DNA of 64,000 nucleotides from Plotosus lineatus (lineage: Eukaryota; Chordata; Actinopteri; Siluriformes; Plotosidae): NCBI GenBank assembly GCA_024760905.1, contig CM045731.1:20681001-20745000 (forward strand), in the 5' to 3' direction. Both the position numbers and the translations under genes were made by a program. This document shows, one piece after another, positions 46,510 through 59,600 of the stretch. The notes under the pieces are model-generated. The model had not been told where the DNA came from. It searched no databases and saw nothing but the letters and a program-made list of their open reading frames with translations. The stretch's first letter is position 1. Each line of letters opens with the position of its first letter.

Positions 46510-47570
46510 TATTTGCTTGTTTGTTTGTTTGTTTAAAGAAAGATACATACAGCATACTTGTTATCCATTTGTAGTTCTGTTTAATCTTACTAAAAATCAA
46601 CGAAAAATAAAAGTTCCAATCATCACTTATTTTTTAAGTCTGTATTGTCAGTCATGTTCTTTATCATTTCAGTGATCTGGCAGTTGGTTGGCAGGAAATG
46701 TTGCTCATATGCAAATTCCATGCAAAAATCTAAAGGTGCTTGGGTGTAAAATTATGAAATAAACAGATGATAAATAAAATAGTGGGGGGAAACAGTTCAG
46801 AAAATGTCCTTGGAGCTTTAAGAAAATCATATATTTTTAAAATATAACACATTTCCACATATACGTATACATAGGTGAAAGGAAAGTATAGCAGCACATT
46901 CATAGCACAGAATATAGCTACAGATGATTTGGTAGCAAAGCAGAATAAAACACACAGGTTTCATCTTTCATGATCGACTGTATTTACTGATTCTCTAAGA
47001 CGATTGTGATTTTATTCCCGTGTACACATTTCATTTGTTTCAATAAGCAGCAAGCAATTATTCATTGTGACATTCATATTACAGGACAGGGTGGGTTGCC
47101 TTTGAGTTATTCTAATACAAGTTTTACACACTCCCAGGGCTAAAAAAGGAAAAAACTTTACTCTAATATTTTCTTGAACCACCGTTAGATTTCCTCACTG
47201 CAACCCTCTGAAATCACAATAAAACCTACAACACACATAATTATACAATAAAATAAAGAGAGTTGCTTCAAAATACTATATAGCGATGTAGAGTGCTCTA
47301 GGTGGAAAGAATTACTTTATTTATTCATAATTAAAAACAACCTTCAGTCATGTACAGTGTCAGTATTTATGGAAAGACAACTTTACGTTTGAGGTTAAAA
47401 AAATAAATAAATAAAAATGTAAAAAAAAAATGTACAAGCTCCTGTGTCGACAAGGTGCATGACTGTCAACATTTAGATCGCAGGTTGAATTCGGGGTTAA
47501 TGCCACAGCCACAGCTCTCATGGGAGGGAGGGATGATATATACTCACTTCCGTCATTCACAGTGATCACC
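46510..47570. other. AT-rich region downstream of lrp11, no coding signal
   Basis: No gene or known repeat. It could hold part of the lrp11 3' untranslated region: a minus-strand AATAAA occurs at 47316-47321, about 1.1 kb after the lrp11 stop, but nothing proves its use. Confidence 0.35.
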
Positions 47571-47574
47571 AGCC

Positions 47575-47845
47575 AATCATGGGCACTTGTGAGCTCATTC
47601 TTATAGTGATTTTCCCTCTGAGCATTTTAGGCCGCCTCCAAAGATGCATGAGCATCAGCAGTTCCAAAAGAGGTGGGTGGGAGCACAGCATGCCATGGAG
47701 GGGGCATGTGCATGCTTACACTCCTCCCTGATCGGTGCTGGTTGGTGAGATAAGGGGAAGGCAATACTTGATGGGTAGGATTTGGATACGACTAAAAATT
47801 AGTTGAGGAAAAGGGGGAGGGGGGGGTTGTAAAAAAAAAAAAAGA
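47575..47845 (+). repeat. SINE-E copy
   Basis: Same family as 10079-10290: ggagggggcatgtgcatgct, ggggaaggcaatacttgatggg, ggatttggatacgactaaaaatt and an A-rich tail. Confidence 0.6.
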
Positions 47846-47974
47846 AAGAAGAAGGTCTCACATACATTCTGTAAAATATTTTATATTGTACAGTTTTACA
47901 TTCTATACGGATTGTGTTTTTTGTTTTTAATTTTCTTAAAAGCAATAACCCGACAGTGGTATAGCAAGTGTTGC

Positions 47975-48225
47975 TCATTCATTCATACATTTGCCGATCT
48001 GCTTAATCCTACTAGGGTTGCAGGGCGGCTGGAGTCTATCTCAGCCGACACGGAGCAAGGTGAAATACACGCTGAAGATCTTGTTAGTCCATTGCAGGGT
48101 TCATGCACAAGCTTTCACACACACTCACACCTAAGGGCAATTTGGAACAACCAATTAGAATAATGTACATGTCTTTGGTCATGAGGAGAATATTTCAACC
48201 CCCACACAGAAGAATTTCTGCTGAC
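47975..48225 (-). repeat. SINE-B fragment
   Basis: Contains ttaatcctactagggttgcagg, ctatctcagccgacacgg and caattagaataatgtacatg; the head is missing. Confidence 0.65.
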
Positions 48226-48428
48226 AGGAAATATCTTGTTGATTAGAGAGATCAAAGAATAGCCTAATGGGTTTGAACTGACAAGAAGGCTATGGTAACC
48301 CAAATAAGCATTCTTTCCAACTGAGGTATGCAGAGAAGCATCTTGAAATGCATAACATTTGAGCTCCTTAATCTGTATGTGTGTGTGTGAGAGAGAGAAA
48401 GAAATGATATACAGATGCACAAGCTACA

Positions 48429-48583
48429 CTACAGGTACATGCCGTTGATGAGGTAATCGGATTCCTCGGTAGTAAGAGGAAGAGCTTTCTTCCTCCTGTG
48501 ACGTCGGACTCGCAGCCTGCAGCCCACCATCAACAAAAGCAGAGCACTAATAATCACTCCCAGAACAAGAGCCAGGATTGCAC
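48429..48583 (-). CDS. lrp11: lrp11 exon 9: transmembrane helix and cytoplasmic tail
   Basis: Encodes a helix of about 22 hydrophobic residues (GAILALVLGVIISALLLLMV), a basic stop-transfer run (CRLRVRRHRRKK), and a tail ending EESDYLINGMYL before the stop. The tail is essentially the human LRP11 C terminus from memory and is the strongest single identifier of the gene. It contains a YLINGMYL segment of possible sorting interest. Confidence 0.93.
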
Positions 48584-51500
48584 CTACACAGATAAACACA
48601 CATCGCATCATTATTGAGTAATAAATGCAGATATGCCCGGCTTAATTTTATTCGGAAGTTCCCCAGTTATAGCTAATCTGTTAGTTTAATATATATATAG
48701 TGTTATTTTTACCATTATCTTGCCTTATTGAAACTGGCATTTTCATGTCCTTTTCTTGCGATTTCCAATTGCTAACGACAGTAATTTCAAACAGGCTAAC
48801 GCAAAACATCAGACAGATTTTAGCAGACTGCAACCTTAAAAAATGTAAGTATAAACCACACAATGATGAAGATATACATACTTTCGGTGTACCAAGAGAG
48901 GCTTTCATTTTTGTAAGGATTCCATTTTCTTTAATGATATCATGTATAACAGTGTCTAAACTATTATAATACTAGTATATTGGCTGCTCTATAACAAGTA
49001 CTATTACTATTGTAATTTGGGGACCCACTCTTATAAAATGATATTTTGTACTGAGAGCTATCCTTTAATATTAAAATAAAACACAACCATGACATTTGAA
49101 CTCATCCAGTATTGGTATTTGTATTACTCATATATTTTTAGATAACTTGCTAAAGTGTGATTTTCTAAAGGCTTGTGAAAGGATAAAAGCTCACTATGAT
49201 GGCTCATACAAATACGGATTTAGTTACTGATAAACAATAAAGATTATTGAGACAATATACAGACAAACCTGACTCTTGAGGTGAGTGTCCGCTTAATTCT
49301 GTATGAACTTTAGTTACTAGCTGAGCATTGTGGGACAGTGAAGGAGAGTTCTTGGATTTGGCTTCAGCGCTGGGTGACCTGGAAGCTATACACACATGAT
49401 GAGATGATTACTGCGGATTACTGTTCCATAACTGTGACATGTGATTGAAGGGTACAGCAAGTTCATTACAATGGCCAAATATTGGGAAACTGCAAATGAG
49501 GGCTGATGAGGGGCAGGATGGGCAAAAAAAAATGGAAAAAGTGGGCAGCCCACCTAGAGGCTGTAATACCGTGTTTCCCTGAAAATAAGACCTAACCACA
49601 AAAATAAGACCTAGCGTGATTTTACAAGATGATTTTAACATAGGCCCTCCCCTTAAAATAAGCCCTAGTTGAGAGTGGCAGCAATTCATTGGCCTGATAC
49701 TTGCTCAATCTAGGGCTCTAGGTGAAAGCGCTGACTCATCTGTTAGGCAGCTTTACCTAAGGTACACTGTCAAAGCACCGATCCTTGCGCGTTGAGGCTC
49801 AGTCGATGATGTCAGCGACTGCTTTAAAACGAGGATATACACTTGCGTCCATAAAAATCGTTAAAATCGCTCAATTCGGTTCTGGTTAAAATATTTAAAA
49901 AATAAAGAAATATAACGAAATAAGAATATATAAAGACAAAGATATATTATAAGACATGTAATAGAGAAAAATGTAAAATACATCATCACCTAAAAATAAG
50001 CTCTAGTATCGTATTTCGGGAGGAAAATTAATATAAGCCCTGTCTTATTTTCGGGGAAACACGGTATCTACTTCTTACTTTTTATTATTTATTTTATTAA
50101 AAATTAATTGTATAATTTATACAAGTACTCAACAGATGCCTCTACGCCAGAATGAGCATCAGAAGATTCAGGATGATTTGAAACAGGAAAAGCCATCTTG
50201 ATCTGTTTATATTGAAATTCTTAAAAAGATTCATTTTTTTCCCCAATATCAACCCAACCTTTGATGTGTTTAACATAGTGCATTCATATAATTTAGTTTA
50301 CAGCTCAAAAATCTAATCAAACTGGCTGTACCTCTTTAATAATAAATGACATCAAAGCTACTCCATCTACATAAATATCAGACCAGACTCAAGTTCACAG
50401 ATTTCTTTGAAGTAATCTAAAGCATTTGCTTGCTCCAGAGTCGTTTGTTCTGTAAAATAAGTAAAATATCTATAAAACAGTTACATTGGAAACAGGCCTT
50501 TTGGATTTCATAGAGAATAATATGAGTATGGAAGCGGCTTACCTGTATTAGTGGGTGTGGTGGGGGGAGGTGCTGCAGTGGCCTGATGATCACCTGGAGC
50601 TGAAATACATTTACAATTTCATTCATGTCTTTTTCAGTGAGATTTGGGGTAAAATTCTCATTGTGTTTTTTTCTATTATTAATATGAGCCCCTAATGACT
50701 ATTGTCTCAGCAAAAGATTAACATTTTTTTAATTTAAAATTTTCCTGAAAGAGCAAGAGAAGAAGAATTTGGAGGGATTGCTCACCAGGTTTTTGGATGC
50801 ACTCGTTTGCACAATCAGCTTGCTGCAGGAAGTTGTTGTGGTTTCCTTTGCAGCCACTATAAAGGAAGTGTTTACATTCTCCAGCTGTGGGGTCATAGTA
50901 CCACCGTGGGAAAACGCCTTTACATGGACCGACCACTGGAGGCATTGTGCAGGGATCTAGAGCGTGAGATTGAGAAGTGGGGAGGAGATGGAGTAAGTCT
51001 AACATAAGCCTCTGTCTAATCATCTTTCTGGTGCACCAGAAATTTCACAGGACTGTTGAATAGATTTTATATATACTGTGTCAATCAAGACAGTCCTACA
51101 GCATCCAGAGCCCTGAGATATTCAGGGCGGATCTTATCCACCCCCGGAGCCCGACCACCGAGGAGTTTTGTGACGACCTCCGCTCCAGTGATGGGCAGAC
51201 CCCATATATATATAAAAAATATGTTTTTCTTAATCATTACTGCATTTTACTACATTAATACTGTATTAATGAGTAAAACTGTCTATAGAATGTGTTTAAG
51301 AAGCATATTTTAGATTTTAGCGCATGTAATAGATACATGGGGTTTTATTTCCAGGTACAGAACTCACGGATTATCTTCATTTGCGGTAGTAGCCGGAACC
51401 AAACCCCCGCGAATAACGAGGGCCTACTGTAATAGGATTAATCACAATTACTTCACCTTTTAACAAGGGGACAATTACTTTTTCACAGAGGTTCATGTAG

Positions 51501-51678
51501 ATTTGGATAGGATTTTCCTCTTAACAAATAAAATCACAGCAGGAAAACTGCATTTTTGAATACTGGGGTTATCTTTGTGTAATGTTTAAATTTGTTTAAT
51601 GATCTGGAAAAGTGTCACAAAGGTGCAAAAAAGTAAAAAAAATGAGTAAGGGGCAAAAACTTTTGCACAGCACAGTAT

Positions 51679-51718
<40 letters not shown>

Positions 51719-52931
51719 TGTGAGCGACGGGGGTGTATTTGTAATTTCGAGAGAGAAAATACACTGGAGGAAGGCAAGCAATATTAGTATCCAGCCTGTA
51801 GTTGGCCTTTGCTACGGGTTGCAGCTCTGAGACTGGCAGAGGATCAGGTAACAAGACACAGAGGAGCGTTGTTTCCAAAAACAAGAAAACAACAAAGCAA
51901 AGAAAAAGAGAGAGGAAAAAGTTAAGAAATAGATGGGAATCTTCTCCGAAACCCTTGCTTGGCATTTGCTAAACCTTAAATTTTAACATAGGATTTAATA
52001 TCATTACTACCTCTTGACTGGCTGTAGGTCTGTAGTGAAGTCTGTGTTGTTGTTACCTTGGTTAACTGTAGGCTGTTTTAGTTGTTGGGACTTTACAGGG
52101 GTTTCATTGTTCCGTGTTCCTGAAGGGATCATGGCTCGGCCCTCTGCTTCTCTGGCCTCTCCATTCAGTGATGAAGCACTCGCAGTGTGAGTCACCATTT
52201 TGCGGCCTCCGTCAACTAAATAAAAACAAATACAGTATACATACCTGGACAGGTCCTTTGACTTCCCCTACATTTAGCCACATTATCATTCTTGTTTAAA
52301 TACCCGGTAAGTTTCTAATATGGCATAGTAGTTAGGGTGCTGGGCTCATGATTAGGAGGTTGTGTGTTCGAATCCCAATTAGACCCCCACTGTGCTAAGA
52401 CACCTGGGCAAGGTCTTAACCACAAGTGTGCCTCTGTTCACCCAGCAGTATAAATGGGTACCAGCAAAAATATATTGGGAAGGTAACCTGCGATGGACTA
52501 GTGTCCCATCCAGAAGGAGTTGAACTCCTGGTAGCTTCATGCGATGGAAACCAGGGATAAGCACCGGCCTGATGAGCCACTAGGCTCACGTATAAAAAGC
52601 CAACACAATTCTAATATATTATAAGGAAAGGAACCTACATTCACTTATTTTCTAAACCTATTATTCCTAATGAGGGTCACCGACGACAAATTTAGCTGAC
52701 TCTGGGTAAAGGCGGGGTACACCCTGAACAGATCCCCCAACAGGGCTGACATACACTCACACTTATTGATGATTTAGAACATCCAATTAACCTACTGTGC
52801 ATGTTTTTAGTTAGGAAACCAGAGTATCCAGAGGAGCCTACACAAGCACTGGGAGAGCATGCAAACTCCACGAGCAGGGGAATCAAACCCAGGACCTTCT
52901 ACACCATAGTTAGAATTCAAAATAGAATGTG

Positions 52932-52976
<45 letters not shown>

Positions 52977-53636
52977 GGCTGTTCCCTTTCAGGGGTCACC
53001 ACAGTGAATCATCTGCCTCTATCTTCATGGAAGTCATAATAATGATTCGCATGTTTGATTTAGCATAGGTTTTTACGTCGGATGCCCTTCCTGACACAAC
53101 CCTTTAGCAAGGGGCAGAAACACACTGACGGCTTTGCAGCTACGCTTGATGAAAGTCAGCAATGGTTCTTTTACATAAACCCCTCACCATAGACAGTGAG
53201 AGACATGGCTGGCCTTTGATAACCCATTTAGCTGCACTGGGGGGACAGTGGCAATCATCTCTTTCTCTCAAAAATGGTTCCAAAGCTGTGACGTTACAGA
53301 TGCCGTTATATAAAGTTACAAAAATTACAAAGTTATTCATAAGAGATAGCGAACATCCTTTAAGATGCATAATGAAGTAACTTTACTACATGTACTGTAA
53401 TTTTATTGCAAATTACAGAAAATACACAGTACCCCCTGCTGGACCTGCTGTAATATGGTACATCCAAAAACCTTCTCCCATCCCACAATGTTAACTAATC
53501 CTATAAAAAACTCCTGGATCCAGTAATCGATCTCATTCATCTCCAAAAACTAATGAGTCCTCCTTGTCCAAAACTCCACCTCAGATAAAAAATGTAATAA
53601 TAATCCGTGCATACCCTTTTTGGACTTAAATGTTGC

Positions 53637-53669
<33 letters not shown>

Positions 53670-53854
53670 GGGTAAAACCATGGAGATAAACTCACAGTTA
53701 CTGCAGAAATCTTCATCTGAGCGATCAGGACAGTGCTGTTTGCCGTCACATGCATAGCTAATATCTATACAGCAGCCATCGTCACACATAAACTGGTATG
53801 GTGAACAATGATGAATACAGACTGCAAGAAAAAAGAGCAGCAGTAAGGTGTGAC

Positions 53855-53896
<42 letters not shown>

Positions 53897-55471
53897 TTTA
53901 TTTTGTACCTTCTGTGTGGCGTTCAGGTGCCAGCACAGTGACAGAGACATTATCGGAACTCCTCTGTCCAATAGTATCAGTGACAGTCATCTGGAAAGTA
54001 TAGATGCCCTCTCTGAGTCCACTCAGCTTCAGCAGACCTGGGTGGGTCACCTGTGTAAAACACCAAAGAACACTTAGTACACCCTGACTAGGTAAATGTC
54101 TGAACAATAAGTAAACAATGCTGTGTAGATGTATCACTTGAGTGTATCACCGAAAACCTGCACTCCACTAAAATAGAGAAGCCAAGTCAAATAATCATCC
54201 ATGAAAGAAAAATACATATCGAGACCAAGACCACACCCATGATTCAACAATTGTTATTGTCCTACTGAGCACGTGGGCAGAAAAGGAGCTTGCTGACTCT
54301 CTCTTATGTGCACAAACACAAGCATATCAGCCTGTCAATCTATTTTTGTGAACAGTGGGTGTGTAATCAAGGAGGTTTTCTCACTGCTGACTCACTAGAT
54401 CGACCTTAATTTGGCATCTGTTAATATCTACTTTAAAGCCTCTGCATTTCTTTTCCATTTAATTTGTCAACATTATCCTTATTCTGATTTGACAAACAGG
54501 CAGTACAGCAGCTTTATCTACAGTCTTCTTTTCCTTTCAGCTGTTCCCTTTTTCTCAGGGGTCACCACAGCAAATCACCACATGTTTGATTTGGCATAGG
54601 TATTTATGTCGGATGCCCTTCCTAACACAACCCTTAGCAAGAGGCAGAAACACGCTGATGGCTATGCAGCTACTTTTGACAAAAGTCAGCAATGGTTCTT
54701 TTACATGAACCTCTCATCATAGACAGTGAGAAACATGGCCCGCCTTTGATAACCCAGTTAGCTGCACTGGGGGGGGGGGGGGGGGGACACCTTGTGGAGA
54801 GTGGGACTCGAACCCCCAACCCTAGGATCAGCTATCCAGCAGCCTTTACCACCAGGCCACCAATGCCGTCCAGTTTTATCTACAGTGAGTTATAAAAACA
54901 ATTCACCCACTAGGCATTTTCCCTATTTTGTAGCCTTACAATCTGTAATTAAACCTTTTTTTTTTGATGGGCCTACACAAAAAAGTCGACTTTGGTAAAG
55001 TGAAATAATTAAAACAAAATTAAAACCACAAAAAGGGTGCATGCATATGCATTTTCTGCCTTTGCTATAACACGCCAATCAGGAACAGGTGCTATCAATT
55101 ACCTTCAGAAGTCCCATAGTTGGGTAAATAAGGTCTATCTGTTTATAATCTAAGTGCCTCATGAGCTCAGTATATATAAACCTGCTGTAAAAAGTCCCAG
55201 AGTCTGCAACACCAAGAGGCATCACCAACAAGTGAAAACACAAAGCTCCAGGAGCTCTTCAAAAATGCTGAAGAGAAATAATGTACAAATAGTCAAGGTT
55301 GAGTAATAACAAATACATGAAGTCATGAAACCACACCTTACTCGATTGCAGCGTACACTTACCAGAGTGAAGTACCAACTCAGATCATATAGAAATCACG
55401 CAGTGCACATGTTGCTCAATGTAACTCCACCCACCTACTTAAGGTCAGTTTGCTATATATTATATAGACTA

Positions 55472-55523
<52 letters not shown>

Positions 55524-56636
55524 TAGAGGATACTTGTACACGTCATTTGATTTTTCCTTATAGGGAAACACTTAGTGCAAGAATTAAAGGTGCAGGCTTC
55601 AATTCCATCCCAATAACTTGTTTGACAAATTCAGCTAATATCTACCTTACAGTCCACTACCTGTCTCTTACGTGTGTTATTACATGTGGAATGGAAATGA
55701 GTCATTCCTGTGTTAATGACAATGCCTTACCAAGGCAAGTCCAATGATTTGTGGACGGAGTTTCTTAAGATGTCCTGAAGGGAGACATTTTTCTATAATT
55801 TGATTCATCCAGTTTGCACAACTAAGTGTCTATACCTTCATACTGATTGATGGATCTCCTTTAACGAGAGCCCATTCGTAACGAACAACGTTGTGGTCAT
55901 CCATGCTGTCCCGACCATCCAGTATGGCCCAGTCCGTAGGCAGCTGGATCACGACATCCATTCCAGCATCACTGCGTGGAGGTTCATCCATCTCTTAAAA
56001 ATATAACAGCAAAGGGTATACAAGATACCAGAGTTATACACCAAGATATACAGCAACTCATTATTTTCTATACTGATACGGTACATAAAGAAACTGACAT
56101 CCCAGTACAGTGGAGCCTTGAAATCCAAACGCTCTACAGTCCGAACAAATCGGAATCTGAAGAAAAAATCTGTGAGCGCTTTTGTCTGGGAAACCGAACA
56201 AAAACCAGAAGTTGAACTCGAGAAATGCGTGAGAAAAAACAAGCCAGAGAAGGAGGAAAAGTGCGGAAGTCCGGAAGTTGTTCATACTATGTATGTTCTG
56301 GGGAAGTCCGGAAATTGTTGCTACTATGTATCACCCTACCTAAAAGCTGTCCTGGGGAAGTCCCGAAGTTGTTGATACAGTACTATGTACATATCACAAG
56401 CACTAAAGCTAAAGCTAGCACTAAAGCACTAAAGCTATCTAATCACTAATTCCATATACAGTACCACCTCCAGCGACAAATACAATTTAGAGTACCGAAC
56501 AGAAAACCCATGGATCGGCTTTTAGGCATAACTGCCTAAACGAAGCTGAAGAGGATGTATGTATATATATGAATGTAAGCTAAGCTAAGCTAAAGCAGTA
56601 ATGCTAAGCTAAAGTGCTAGTACTGCTGTGAACACC

Positions 56637-56698
<62 letters not shown>

Positions 56699-59600
56699 CC
56701 AGGAAGAGCGCTGCTAGTCTTTATAGCCTGTGATTAAATGGAATCAGTTGTGTTTGTTTAGCATTTCACCCCGCGTGTGGCAGCCATGCCCCTCTCCAAT
56801 GCGCATTTCAACTCTTTTGTGAGACCATAAAAATACACAGTGCAGTTAGAGTCTCTCACAACACAGACAATAACAGTGTACTGTATTCAATATTTTTTTC
56901 ACTTAATTTGCAGACCTATGGTACGAGTTATGGTACTGTTAACTACTGTTGAAAAGACGACAGAACGGATTAAGACTATTTACATTATTTGTAATGGGAA
57001 AGGTGGATTGGGAATCCGAACAAATCGGAATCCGAACAGCCATCTGGAACGGATTAAGTTCGAGTACCAAGACGCCACTGTATGTATTGGTTATAGTATG
57101 ACCAACTGAAATGTTTAATGGGTAACAATTCACTAATTAATAATCTGGCACTTTGGACATAATAGCAACTGAACTGTGTACCAGACCTAATAAAACCACT
57201 TTACTCTCCCCATTATATAAAACCAATGCAACAAGACAGAGTTGAGGCTTAAAGCTGTAAATGATTAACTGCATTTCCTGTACAAACAAACCAGAGAGAG
57301 ACAAAAAGAGAAAGAGAGCTGCTAAAACAATTTCATTCATTTTCTAAGGTTCTTAATCCTAATTAGGGTCACAGGGAAGCTGGAACCCATCTGAGCCAAC
57401 TGTGGTTTCCTGTGCATGTTGTTGGACTTTGGGAGAAAACCAGGGAGTGCAGGGATGGCATGCAAACTCCACATAGAAACATCCTGAGCCCAGAAATCGA
57501 ACCTGAGAGCTTCTTGCTGTGAGGTCACTGGAGCTAACAGCCCACAACAAATTTTGATCTATAACCACTGGACAATGTGTTGGCATGGTGGTTACCATGA
57601 CCACCTCACAGCAAAAAAGGGCCTGGGTTCGAGTTCCCAGCCTGACTCGGGCATTTCTCTATGAGGTGTGCATACTCTCCAGGTTCTTGTGGGAGTTTCC
57701 ACAGATACTCCAGTTTTCCTTCCACAGTCCATAAACATGCACATTAGGCTATTTCCCTTTTCAACTAAAGAGGTAAATTTGCCTCATTTTGATCAGCTCA
57801 TGTGTAAGAAGCCAAGCAGAGCTGGCAAGCAAAACACAAATGGACAGAATGAAAAAAAATTCAACATACTTGTCAACTCTCACGCATCAAGCTTGAGACT
57901 CATGCATTTCATCTTCCCCTCAATCTCTCACGCAAGGTGTCCAAAATCTCACGCATTAATACAATAATTTCCCAATTTTATTTTATTTTTTAAGGATGTA
58001 ATTTCCGCGAACAAATGCCATTGGCTATGTATTTTATGTAAACATACAGGTTCTCTTTCTGCTTCGGGATCCATGAAGGTAAAATCGGATACATACTTGT
58101 GAAACTTGTTCAAATTATGTTTTCATTTACTAATTTAGTTAAATGTAGATTTAGTTAGAACTGTTAAGATTGTTAATAAGTTTCAGTTCGTAATTCCATG
58201 TGTTGTTGCAAGGTTGTTGCACAGGATACTTGCCATATATATGAGAAGATTTGTTAATATTAGTTTCAGTTTGTAAACAAATTGTGTAGTTGCAAGGTTG
58301 CTGCATATGATACATGTCATCTATGAGCAAAGACAGCAAAGATTATTATGAAGAATTATTTGGATAAAACTTCAAAAAAGAGAAATGTTGCAATTAATAC
58401 TTTACTTTAGCCAACCTTATTTTTAATATGTTATTAGTTTACACTTCATATTTCATTAGTTCTTTCATTGAAGATTTCATTTACATTACATTATGAAATC
58501 TTAAAGACGTGTGTAATTTTCTATTTTTCCCCATGTCTGTTTTTAATCATTACATAAAAAACTTGTATGAAATGGCTTAAAAATCACTCTTAAAAACCCT
58601 TAAAACCAAAATGTTCTTGGGGGGGCTTTGCCCCCCCTGCACCCACCCACCAGGGCACCACCCTGGACCTGACCAGGGGCTGTGCCCCCTGGACCACTGT
58701 ATCTCACTCTTTATTAATCTTAGGGGTTGACAGATATGCTTCAACCCGCAGACCAGCTGATTGCCTTGGGACGCATTTCCTGTCACATAAACACTGCAGT
58801 GTGAGTCCTGTCATATTGACATGATACCTGAAAGATCATGTCCACTTCAATTGCTTAGGGTGATAGACATGTGGACAGATGTGTTGGATAAAGGTAATAA
58901 TGTGGACATTCTTTACACAGATCTCAAGGAAGCTCTCGACTTAGTGTCTCACAGGCGACTCCTGGCCAAATTAGAACGGGCTGGGGTGAAAGACAATACA
59001 CTGAAATGGATTGAAAACTTTTTGGGCACTAGGCCTCAAAGGGTCAGGGTAAATACTGAACTATCCAAACCAGTTTCAGTAACCAGTGGTGTACCGCAGG
59101 GGTCTGTCCTCGGGCCAGTCCTATTTGTAGTATTTATCGATGATATAGTGTCTTGTGCCGTAAACACCAATATCATGCTGTTCGCTGATGATGCCAAACT
59201 CAGTAGCAAAGTTAATAACCAACAAGATGCTGCTGCTTTTCAGAATGACATAGACTATCTGACAGAATGGTCTACTAAATGGAAACTGCATTACCACCCA
59301 GAGAAATGCAAGATACTCCATCTAGGAAAGAACAACATAAAATATACCTACACAATGACAGACAGTAATAATAGATTGAATATCAAGAATGTAGTGGCTG
59401 AGAAAGATCTTGGAATAATCATGGATGAAACGTTGAACTTCAAAGAACATATAGGGGAAATTATTAAAAAGGCTAACATCATGCTCGGCATTGTCAAACG
59501 TTCTTTCATGTACATTATCAAAGAGGTGTTCATCAGCTTATATAAAACCATGGTCAGACCATTGCTGGAATACTGTAGCACATCTTGCTCACCTTGCAAT

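Noticed and set aside
50786..50956. Reading the Kunitz exon as a separate secreted inhibitor gene
   Set aside because: It has no signal peptide of its own, both borders are splice sites, and the phases join it exactly to lrp11 exons on either side.
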